Assembly (NCBI RefSeq): GCF_029623955.1 | Contig: NZ_JARSBP010000006.1 | Coordinates: 62,001 to 126,000, forward strand | DNA from: Mycobacterium sp. 236(2023) | GTDB lineage: Bacteria; Actinomycetota; Actinomycetes; Mycobacteriales; Mycobacteriaceae | Length of the DNA stretch: 64,000 nt | Reading direction: 5' to 3' | In this document: positions 57,442 through 64,000 of the stretch, piece after piece | Layout: each line of letters opens with the position of its first letter | Position numbering within the stretch: the stretch's first letter is position 1 | Position numbers and translations under genes: made by a program | Notes under the pieces: generated by a model | What the model was told of the DNA's origin: nothing | Seen by the model: the letters and a program-made list of their open reading frames with translations, nothing else | The model's database searches: none

Positions 57442-58146
57442 GTGACGCTCGTTCTGACGGCACACGGCAGCGCCGACCCGCGGTCCGCCGCGACGGCGCA
57501 GTTGATCGTCGAGTGCATCCGCCGTCTACGGCCGGGCTTGGATGCCCGAATTGCGTTCTGCGAGCAGAACTCTCCGAATTTGCGTGATGTGCTGGCGGAT
57601 CTGCCGCACCGGCAGGGCGTCGTCGTGCCGCTGCTCTTGGCCGATGCCTACCACGCCCGCGTCGACATCCCGGCGATGATCGCCGACTCCGGCGCCGATG
57701 TCGTTCAGGCCGGCGTGTTGGGTGAGGACGACCGGTTGATCCATGTGCTGCGTCAACGCCTCGAACATGCGGGCGTGTCCCGGCTCGATCCGCGCGTGGG
57801 CGTACTCGTCACCGCAGTCGGGTCGTCGCGCGGCGACGCGAACGTACGGACGGCTTCGGTTGCGCATGAATTGACTCTCACCACCCGGTGGACCGCGACG
57901 ACGGCCTTCGCGACCGGCTCGCAGCCGACGCTGGCCGAGGCGGCCCAGCAGCTGCGCGAGCGCGGCGCCACCCGGCTGATCGTCGCGCCGTGGTTCCTGG
58001 CGCACGGCCGGATCACCGACCGAGTCGCCGCCTTCGCGGCGGCCGAGAACATTCCGATGTCCGCGCCGCTGGGCGCACACCGCCAGGTCGCCGAGACGGT
58101 CCTGGACCGTTTCGATGCCGCGCTGGCGATCCGCTCGGCAGCCTGA
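57442..58146 (+). CDS. sirB: Sirohydrochlorin ferrochelatase
   Basis: This enzyme inserts iron into sirohydrochlorin to give siroheme for SirA. It is 234 residues with two CbiX/SirB-like halves. The N-terminal metal-site motif is LVLTAHGSADPRSA, with PLLLADAYHARVDIP carrying the second His. The C-terminal half has VAPWFLAHGRITDRV. The start is GTG, 7 bp after cysH, in the same operon. It corresponds to the Rv2393 (che1) position. Confidence 0.9.
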   Translation: MTLVLTAHGSADPRSAATAQLIVECIRRLRPGLDARIAFCEQNSPNLRDVLADLPHRQGVVVPLLLADAYHARVDIPAMIADSGADVVQAGVLGEDDRLIHVLRQRLEHAGVSRLDPRVGVLVTAVGSSRGDANVRTASVAHELTLTTRWTATTAFATGSQPTLAEAAQQLRERGATRLIVAPWFLAHGRITDRVAAFAAAENIPMSAPLGAHRQVAETVLDRFDAALAIRSAA

Positions 58147-58171
58147 CCTGAGCTGCCACTCCCTGCCCGCC

Positions 58172-58177
58172 TACTGT
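58172..58177 (+). promoter_or_regulatory. -10 element of the second amidase gene
   Basis: TACTGT ends 7 bases before the ATG at 58185, which fits a leaderless transcript and supports that start over the GTG at 58176. Confidence 0.45.
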
Positions 58178-58184
58178 GGGGCAA

Positions 58185-59654
58185 ATGAGGTTCGACGAGT
58201 ACCGCACACATGACGCGACCGGCCTGGCAAAGCTCGTCGCCGACGGAGACGTGAAGGCCGACGAACTGCTCCAGCTGGCCCGTGCGCGCGCCGAAGAGGT
58301 GAATCCCCGCATCAACGCCATCGTGCGCGATGTGCCCGCGGAGGTGCCGGCGGATCTGGGCGGACCGTTCGCCGGTGTTCCGTTCCTGCTGAAGGACCTT
58401 GGTCAGGACTACGCAGGGCTTCCCACCTCAAGCGGCTCGCGGGCCCTGGCGTCGACCCCTGCCGCCCAGCACTCCACGGTGGTGCAACGGTGGATCAAGG
58501 CCGGCCTCGTCATCTTCGGCAAAACCAACACCCCCGAGTTCGGCGCCAAGGGCATCACCGAACCCGCCGCCTGGGGACCCGCGCGCAATCCTTGGAACCT
58601 GTCACGCTCGCCGGGTGGATCATCGGGAGGCTCGGCGGCCGCGGTCGCCGCAGGCATCGTCCCGTGCGCCGGCGCCAGTGACGGCGGTGGGTCGATCCGA
58701 ATTCCAGCGGCGTGCTGCGGTCTCGTCGGCCTGAAACCCGGACGCGGATTGATCCCGTCTGGTCCGGCAGCAGGTGAGCCCATGCACGGGGCCGCGGTCC
58801 AGGGCGTTGTATCACGGACTGTGCGCGACACCGCCGCGATGCTCGACGTCCTCGCCGGTGGTGAACCGTTCGGCCCCTATGTTCCGGGCCTGCCCGACGT
58901 TTCGTTCGCGTCCTGCATCGGTCGGGAACCCGGGAAGCTGCGCATCGGTGTGCGGGTGCCGTCGGCGATCACCCCGCAACCGCACCGCGAGGCCTATGCC
59001 GCCGTGGAGACCGCAGTGCGGACGCTCTCCGAGCTCGGCCACGAGGTCGAGGAGTTGGCGCAGGGGCCGTTCGACGACGCCGAGCTCGCGAAAGACTTCC
59101 TCCTCACCTGGTTCGTCTCCCTGGCCTACGAGGTGGCCGAGGTGAAGCGCCTCACCGGCGCGGGTGACGATGCCTTCGAACGGGACACGCTGATCATGGC
59201 CGCGCTCGGTCACGCGACGAGCAGTGTCGACTACGTCGGCGCCGTCGCGCGCCGCCACGAGCACACCCGGCGGTTGACCAAGTTCTTCGACGACTACGAC
59301 CTGTTGCTGACCCCGACGCTGGCGACGCCGCCGCCCACCATCGGCGAGTTCGATCTCCCCGCCCCGCTGCAGCGCGCCTCAGACGTACTGCTCAAGACAC
59401 GCACCGCCCGATTCCTGCGCTACACCAAGATCGTCGACGACATGGTGGACAAGAACCTCGGCTGGGTGCCGTACACGCAATTGGCGAATCTCACTGGGCG
59501 CCCGGCGATATCGCTGCCGCTGCACTGGACCCCCGGCGGCCTGCCGCTGGGCGTCCAGTTCGTGGCGCCGCTGGCAGGCGAGGGTCTGCTCCTCCGGCTG
59601 GCTGCGCAGCTCGAAGGAGCGGTGCCGTGGACGGACCGCGTCGCTCCGATCTGA
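58185..59654 (+). CDS. Amidase-signature-family amidase (second)
   Basis: This is a 489-residue hydrolase of the amidase signature family. The catalytic Lys is in GVPFLLKDLGQDYAG, the Gly/Ser-rich signature is NPWNLSRSPGGSSGGSAAAVAAG, and the Ser nucleophile region is GASDGGGSIRIPAACCGLVGLKP. The C-terminal LTGRPAISLPLHWTPGGLPLGVQFVA is typical. The substrate is unknown. It lies 38 bp after sirB but has its own -10, so a separate transcript is likely. It shares only fold-level similarity with the amidase at 5850. Confidence 0.85.
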   Translation: MRFDEYRTHDATGLAKLVADGDVKADELLQLARARAEEVNPRINAIVRDVPAEVPADLGGPFAGVPFLLKDLGQDYAGLPTSSGSRALASTPAAQHSTVVQRWIKAGLVIFGKTNTPEFGAKGITEPAAWGPARNPWNLSRSPGGSSGGSAAAVAAGIVPCAGASDGGGSIRIPAACCGLVGLKPGRGLIPSGPAAGEPMHGAAVQGVVSRTVRDTAAMLDVLAGGEPFGPYVPGLPDVSFASCIGREPGKLRIGVRVPSAITPQPHREAYAAVETAVRTLSELGHEVEELAQGPFDDAELAKDFLLTWFVSLAYEVAEVKRLTGAGDDAFERDTLIMAALGHATSSVDYVGAVARRHEHTRRLTKFFDDYDLLLTPTLATPPPTIGEFDLPAPLQRASDVLLKTRTARFLRYTKIVDDMVDKNLGWVPYTQLANLTGRPAISLPLHWTPGGLPLGVQFVAPLAGEGLLLRLAAQLEGAVPWTDRVAPI

Positions 59655-59740
59655 AGCACTCTGTGCGATTCGGTACAGTGGAGTTGAACCCCGTAACTGA
59701 GCAAGGACTCGATGCAACCTCATAGACCCGAGGCGGTCAC

Positions 59741-61105
59741 GTGCTGACCGCCGTTCTCGGTATTCTCGCTGGCTTTCTTGTCGTCCTCCTCATCACCGCG
59801 CTGACCGGTTACTTCGTCGCGCAGGAATTCGCGTACATGGCCGTGGACCGGTCGCGCCTGAAAGCGCGCGCCGAGTCGGGTGACGCGGCAGCCGCTCGTG
59901 CACTGACCGTCACCCGGCGGACGTCGTTCATGCTGTCGGGCGCTCAGCTCGGCATCACCGTCACCGGACTGCTGGTCGGCTATGTCGCCGAACCGTTGAT
60001 CGGTCGCGGATTCGAAGTCCTGCTCGGCGACAACGGAATTCCCACCGCAATCGCAGTGGCTGTCGGTGGCGTCGCGGCGATCGGCGTGTCGACGATCGTG
60101 CAGATGCTGTTCGGGGAGCTCTTCCCGAAGAACCTCGCGATCGCCCGTCCGGAGCCGCTCGCACGCTGGCTGGCATTGTCCACCACGCTGTATCTGAAAC
60201 TCTTCGGCTGGCTGATCTGGCTGTTCGACCAGTCGTCGAACCTCCTGCTGCGCGTACTGCGCATCGAGCCCGTGCACGACGTCGAGCATTCGGCCACGCC
60301 ACGCGATCTCGAGCACATCGTGGCCGCGTCGCGGGAGGCCGGCGAAATCCCGCGCGAGCTGTCGGCGCTTCTCGACCGCATTCTCGACTTCCCCACGAGC
60401 ACCGCGCAGCACGCGATGATCCCGCGTTCCCGGGTCGACGCCATTGCCTCCGACGAGCCGGTATCGGCTGTCCTGCAACGCATGTCGACCGGACACACGC
60501 GCTACCCCGTGATCGACAAAGCCTCCGACGACATCATCGGCGTGATTCACCTGCACGATCTCCTCGGCCCAGTACCCGAGACAGACCCGGCGGGCGCGCA
60601 TTCGCGGCCCCCGGTCGTCGTCCCCGAAACGCTGCCGTTGCCGAACGTGGTTCGCGAGCTGGAGAAGAGCGGTGAAGAAATGGCCGTCGTCATCGACGAG
60701 TACGGCGGATTCGCGGGGATCGTGACGATCGAGGATCTTGCCGAGGAAGTGGTCGGCGAGATCGACGACGAGCACGACACACAAGGCGATGCCGACATCG
60801 TGGCCGACGGAGACGGCTGGTTGCTCGCCGGCGATCTTCCGCTCGACGAGGCCGAACGCACCCTCGAATTGGCGCTGCCGCAGGGCGATTACGAGACGAT
60901 CGCCGGCATGGTGGTCGCCCATACCGACGGTCTGCCCGAAGTCGGCGACACCATCGTCATCGACCTGCCGCTCGTCCCGGCCGACCTGATCGACGACGGC
61001 GGCCCGCCGGCGCGACGACTGATCGCTGCGATCCGGTCGATCGAACGCCGGGTTCCGGCGACGATATTCGTCACCATCGAGATCAGCCAGGGAGACCCCC
61101 GATGA
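59741..61105 (+). CDS. CNNM/HlyC-CorC family membrane protein (first of a pair)
   Basis: This 454-residue membrane protein has a DUF21 domain (VLGILAGFLVVLLITALTGYFVAQEFAYMAVD; IGVSTIVQMLFGELFPKNLAIARP with the family's FGE.PKN motif). Two CBS domains follow (MIPRSRVDAIASDEP...RYPVIDKASDDIIGVIHLHDLL and MAVVIDEYGGFAGIVTIEDLAEEVVGEIDDE), then a CorC/HlyC C-terminal domain. The family is tied to divalent metal handling, but transport direction and ion are not visible. The start is GTG at 59741, and TACAGT at 59674-59679 is a possible -10. The stop overlaps the next gene (ATGA). Confidence 0.88.
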   Translation: MLTAVLGILAGFLVVLLITALTGYFVAQEFAYMAVDRSRLKARAESGDAAAARALTVTRRTSFMLSGAQLGITVTGLLVGYVAEPLIGRGFEVLLGDNGIPTAIAVAVGGVAAIGVSTIVQMLFGELFPKNLAIARPEPLARWLALSTTLYLKLFGWLIWLFDQSSNLLLRVLRIEPVHDVEHSATPRDLEHIVAASREAGEIPRELSALLDRILDFPTSTAQHAMIPRSRVDAIASDEPVSAVLQRMSTGHTRYPVIDKASDDIIGVIHLHDLLGPVPETDPAGAHSRPPVVVPETLPLPNVVRELEKSGEEMAVVIDEYGGFAGIVTIEDLAEEVVGEIDDEHDTQGDADIVADGDGWLLAGDLPLDEAERTLELALPQGDYETIAGMVVAHTDGLPEVGDTIVIDLPLVPADLIDDGGPPARRLIAAIRSIERRVPATIFVTIEISQGDPR

Positions 61106-62100
61106 GTAGCCCATGGGTGGTGGCTGCGATCACCGCCGGACTGATCGCATTGAGCGCCTTCTTCGTCGCGGTCGAATTCGCTCTGATCGCGGCGCGCCGC
61201 AACCGGCTGGAGGACGCGGCCGCCACCAGTGCCGCGGCGCGGGCGGCCCTGCGCAGCACCGGCGAGCTGTCGGTCCTGCTGGCCGGCGCCCAACTGGGTA
61301 TCACCGTCTGCACGTTGATGCTCGGAGCGATCACCAAACCTGCTGTGCACCATGCACTCACACCGTGGATCAGCGACCTCGGCGCCCCGCGCTGGGTGGC
61401 CGACGTCGGCGGATTCGTGCTGGCTTTGGTGATCGTGACGTTCCTGCACCTGGTGATCGGCGAGATGGCGCCGAAGTCGTGGGCGATCGCCCACCCGGAG
61501 CGGTCGGCGATCATGCTGGCGCTGCCGATGCGTGGCTTCATGTTCGTGACCCGCCCGCTGCTGCGGGCCCTCAACCAGGCCGCCAACTGGTGTCTGCGCC
61601 GCGTCGGTGTCACACCCGTCGACGAACTCGCCGACTCCCAGGACCCTGACGCTCTGCGCCAGCTCGTCGAGCATTCGGCGACCGTCGGCACCCTCGACGA
61701 GCGCTACCACGCCAACCTGGCCAGCGCGCTGGAACTCGAAGCGCTCACGGTCGGGGATGTGGCCCGCCGCGGTGGCGTCCACAGTGACGTTCCTGTCGAT
61801 GCCGGCCCCGACCAGATCAGGGAAAAGTCGAGGGCGACAGGCCATCTCCGGCTGCTGGTGCGCGACGGCGACGCGACCGTCGGTGTGGTGCACGTTCGTG
61901 ACAGTCTCGCCTCGACGGCGAGCGCGCGCGAGTTGATGCGGCCGATCCTCACGCTGCCCGAGGGCACCCCGGTCTACGAGGCGCTTGAGGTCATGCGTGA
62001 GACACGCAATCACCTTGTGGTGGTGGACGGTCCGTCAGGACGCGGTCTGATCACCCTGACGGATCTGCTTCACCGGCTGCTGCCGACAGAAGCGGCCTAG
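61102..62100 (+). CDS. CNNM/HlyC-CorC family membrane protein (second, lacking the CorC C-terminal domain)
   Basis: This is a 332-residue partner of the preceding gene. The DUF21 membrane domain (VVAAITAGLIALSAFFVAVEFALIAARRNRLEDAA; FLHLVIGEMAPKSWAIAHPE with the GE.PK motif) is followed by a degenerate CBS pair (GHLRLLVRDGDATVGVVHVRDSL and ALEVMRETRNHLVVVDGPSGRGLITLTDLLHRLLP). The C-terminal CorC/HlyC domain is absent. Tandem long-short CNNM genes are common in actinobacteria and the two proteins probably form a heteromer. Its TAG stop shares the CTAG tetramer with the convergent cysA stop. Confidence 0.85.
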   Translation: MSSPWVVAAITAGLIALSAFFVAVEFALIAARRNRLEDAAATSAAARAALRSTGELSVLLAGAQLGITVCTLMLGAITKPAVHHALTPWISDLGAPRWVADVGGFVLALVIVTFLHLVIGEMAPKSWAIAHPERSAIMLALPMRGFMFVTRPLLRALNQAANWCLRRVGVTPVDELADSQDPDALRQLVEHSATVGTLDERYHANLASALELEALTVGDVARRGGVHSDVPVDAGPDQIREKSRATGHLRLLVRDGDATVGVVHVRDSLASTASARELMRPILTLPEGTPVYEALEVMRETRNHLVVVDGPSGRGLITLTDLLHRLLPTEAA

Positions 62101-63119
62101 CCGACGACCACCGGTTCGTCGGTCGGTAGCGACGGCACCCGGGTCGCACGCACGTAAACGGTGTCGCCCTCCTTGAGGCCCAGGGCCTCGGCGTCGCCGC
62201 GGGTGATCTGCGCGGTGAATGGTGTGTGTGTCGCCGAGTTGATGAGCTCGACCCGTACCTCGAAACCGAGCATGACCACCCGTTCGATCACTGCGCGGGT
62301 CACGCCGGTGGCTTGGACAGAGTCGTCACTGGACGCGATCGCCATGTCGGGGTTTCTGCCGACTCGGATGTCGTGCGGACGCACGAGTACTCCGTTGAGG
62401 GAGGACACCGCACCGAGAAACGACATCACGAACGCGTTGGCAGGCGCGTCGTAGACCGCGCTGGGTGAGCCCACCTGCTCGATGCGGCCCTTGTTCAGAA
62501 CGGCGATCCGATCGGAGATGTCGAGCGCCTCCGACTGGTCGTGGGTGACGAGCACCGTCGTGACATGTACCTCATCGTGCAGACGCCTCAACCATGCCCG
62601 AAGGTCCTCGCGCACCTTGGCGTCCAGCGCACCGAACGGTTCGTCGAGGAGAAGAACTTCGGGGTCGACCGCCAGCGCGCGAGCCAATGCCATCCGCTGG
62701 CGCTGCCCACCGGAAAGCTGGTTGGGGTATCTGTTCTGAAAGCCGGCGAGGCCGACCACTTCCAGCAGGTTGTCGACTTTGTCTTTGATGTCGGATTTCG
62801 ATTTCTTGCGGATCTTCAGACCGAAGGCGACGTTGTCGCGGACCGTCAGATGCTTGAACGCCGCATAGTGCTGGAACACGAACCCGATGCCGCGCCGCTG
62901 CGGCGGCACGTTCGTGACGTCACGACCGTTGATCACCACCGTGCCGGTGTCAGGATTGTCCAGACCCGCGATGGCCCGCAGCAGCGTCGACTTGCCGGAG
63001 CCACTCGGCCCCAGTAGCGAAGTCAGTGAGCCTTTCGGCACAGAGAAGTCGACATTGTCCAATGCAGCGAAATCACCGAAGTGTTTGTTCGCTCCACGGA
63101 CGATGATCGCGTCTGTCAT
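62097..63119 (-). CDS. cysA: CysA-type sulfate ABC transporter ATPase
   Basis: This is a 340-residue ATP-binding subunit of the sulfate/thiosulfate importer family. It has Walker A LLGPSGSGKSTLLRAIAG, the Q-loop in GFVFQHYAAFKHLTV, signature NQLSGGQRQRMALARALA, Walker B VLLLDEPFGALD and the switch His in VLVTHDQSEAL. A C-terminal TOBE-like regulatory domain (RPHDIRVGRN..GFEVRVELI) follows. It lies downstream of a TauE/SafE gene rather than next to cysT and cysW, so its permease partners are not visible in this window. The position after the sulfite-reduction genes matches cysA1 (Rv2397c). Confidence 0.85.
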   Translation of the reverse strand: MTDAIIVRGANKHFGDFAALDNVDFSVPKGSLTSLLGPSGSGKSTLLRAIAGLDNPDTGTVVINGRDVTNVPPQRRGIGFVFQHYAAFKHLTVRDNVAFGLKIRKKSKSDIKDKVDNLLEVVGLAGFQNRYPNQLSGGQRQRMALARALAVDPEVLLLDEPFGALDAKVREDLRAWLRRLHDEVHVTTVLVTHDQSEALDISDRIAVLNKGRIEQVGSPSAVYDAPANAFVMSFLGAVSSLNGVLVRPHDIRVGRNPDMAIASSDDSVQATGVTRAVIERVVMLGFEVRVELINSATHTPFTAQITRGDAEALGLKEGDTVYVRATRVPSLPTDEPVVVG

Positions 63120-63149
63120 ACGTATCTCACGTCCCCTTGTCGTGACTGT

Positions 63150-63941
63150 TCAGCGAAATGACTCGCCGATGTAGAAACCCGCCGTGATGATCGCCAGAAT
63201 GCCCAGCGTAAAACGTAGCGCCCGCTCCGGCAGTCGCGGTTGCAAAGCAGCACCCAGATACCCGCCGAGCAGCCCACCGATTCCTGCGGCGATCCCCACG
63301 GTCCAGTGAGGGACGATCGGAAGGCCGGGCCGGCTGAAGGCGAGCAACATGTAGGTCGCCGCACCCGCGAGCGACGTCACGAAGGTCGATGTGAGCGCAG
63401 CCGGCGCGACGATTCCAACCGACAATCCACGGCCGACCAGAATCGGGCTCAACAACGACCCTCCGCCGATGCCGTAGATTCCGCTGACCACTCCGATCAC
63501 GAGGCTCAGCAGCGCGATCCGAGCCCGCGAGTCCGGATGTCCCTCCCGCACGCGAGTCTGTTTCGTCCACGCGCGCCGGCACAGCCAGACACCCAGCGGC
63601 AAGAGGATCGCCGCCACGAACAATTGGAAGACCGCGGCGCCGGGGAGAAGGAAGACCCGCACCACAGCCCCGATGACCACGCCGGGTACCGTGCCGGCGA
63701 GCATCACGACGGTCAACGCGCTCCGCAGCGAGGATCGTCGTGAATACCGCACCAGCGCACCGGGAATCGCGATGATGTTGAACAGGAGATTGGTCGGTGT
63801 CACCGCAGGGCTGGGGATCTGCAGCACACTGATCTGAACCGGCATGAGGAACACGGCTCCCGACACGCCGACGGGAGCCGTCACGGTCGACAGCACGACA
63901 CCGGCGGTGAAGCTGACCGCCAGCAGTTCCAGCGAGGTCAC
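63150..63941 (-). CDS. TauE/SafE-family sulfite/organosulfonate exporter-like permease
   Basis: This 263-residue integral membrane protein has about eight helices (for example LELLAVSFTAGVVLSTVTAPVGVSGAVFLMPV, ALTVVMLAGTVPGVVIGAVV, IALLSLVIGVVSGIYGIGGGSLLSP, VAPAALTSTFVTSLAGAATYMLL). It shows the two-half GIGGG pattern of the TauE/SafE (DUF81) family. Members move sulfite, sulfoacetate or other anions, in either direction. It lies 30 bp upstream of cysA on the same strand, so the two may be co-transcribed, and sulfite or sulfate movement fits the neighbourhood. Nothing recognisable lies between its start and the window end. Confidence 0.85.
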   Translation of the reverse strand: MTSLELLAVSFTAGVVLSTVTAPVGVSGAVFLMPVQISVLQIPSPAVTPTNLLFNIIAIPGALVRYSRRSSLRSALTVVMLAGTVPGVVIGAVVRVFLLPGAAVFQLFVAAILLPLGVWLCRRAWTKQTRVREGHPDSRARIALLSLVIGVVSGIYGIGGGSLLSPILVGRGLSVGIVAPAALTSTFVTSLAGAATYMLLAFSRPGLPIVPHWTVGIAAGIGGLLGGYLGAALQPRLPERALRFTLGILAIITAGFYIGESFR

Positions 63942-64000
63942 CGGCGCACAAGCTCTGCGACGTCAACTCGCAGGCACCGGCTCCGAATCGCCCTCGGCGA

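Noticed and set aside
54963..57518. 851-codon minus-strand open frame opposite sirA and cysH
   Set aside because: Antisense shadow. The plus strand has complete SirA and CysH with all cluster motifs.
59720..61114. 464-codon minus-strand frame opposite the first CNNM gene
   Set aside because: Low-complexity Asp/Gln/Arg-rich translation with no family features, while the plus-strand gene has DUF21 and CBS motifs.
1..64000. CRISPR arrays, tRNA or rRNA genes, insertion sequences
   Set aside because: No regularly spaced repeats, no cloverleaf-like or rRNA-like stretches and no transposase-like frames were seen on reading. A tRNA or repeat-finder run would be needed to exclude them formally.

Overview
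The window comes from a high-GC actinobacterium and is almost certainly a non-tuberculous, probably rapidly growing Mycobacterium (Mycolicibacterium). The evidence is the M. tuberculosis-like gene order from glyS-smtB-furB through uppS-recO-amiA2-era-ybeY-phoH-rsmE-dnaJ2-hrcA to the mycobactin genes and then hemW-sirA-cysH-sirB-cysA. MmpS/MmpL, PE-PPE, EmbR-like and IdeR-box elements point the same way. I cannot name the species. Coding density is very high and no gene-free stretch exceeds 300 bases.

Layout. (1) 1-13.7 kb is mostly housekeeping: a truncated TPM-domain protein, glycyl-tRNA synthetase, the zinc regulators SmtB and Zur/FurB, decaprenyl diphosphate synthase, RecO, an amidase, Era, YbeY and PhoH. 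It is interrupted by a CAP-domain gene and a PE-PPE-type hydrolase gene; the latter is flanked by a duplicated copy of the era 3' end. (2) 13.8-17.1 kb holds an mmpS-mmpL exporter operon with an IdeR-type iron box. (3) 17.2-20.1 kb holds rsmE, dnaJ2 and hrcA. (4) 20.2-42.0 kb is a complete mycobactin assembly line. One overlapping minus-strand operon runs mbtB-mbtT-mbtC-mbtD-mbtE-mbtF-mbtG-mbtH and is divergent from mbtA across two tandem IdeR boxes. (5) 42.0-46.8 kb is an accessory signalling module: an EmbR-like SARP-FHA regulator, a receptor Ser/Thr kinase, and two secreted-protein genes. Each secreted-protein gene is preceded by the same 11-bp-periodic direct repeat. (6) 46.9-52.1 kb is a single-module iterative polyketide synthase (KS-AT-DH/TH-KR-ACP, 1724 aa) of 6-methylsalicylate-synthase architecture, with a 14/19 IdeR box directly before its start. 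(7) 52.2-64 kb holds an NTF2-like protein, an LLM oxidoreductase, hemW, a polycysteine leader ORF ahead of the sulfite reduction operon sirA-cysH-sirB, an amidase, two CNNM/CBS membrane proteins, and cysA with a TauE/SafE permease.

How it fits together. The most striking feature is that the iterative PKS lies in the mbtA-to-hemW interval where M. tuberculosis carries mbtI (salicylate synthase), no mbtI is present in the window, and the PKS has an iron box. I infer that it supplies 6-methylsalicylate, which MbtA would adenylate and load onto MbtB to give methylated mycobactins of the P/F/H type. The NRPS/PKS line then adds the oxazoline-forming Ser/Thr, the beta-hydroxy acid and two lysines (hydroxylated by MbtG), and MmpS/MmpL is a candidate exporter. 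The adjacent kinase/EmbR-like module may be an independent cell-envelope signalling unit.
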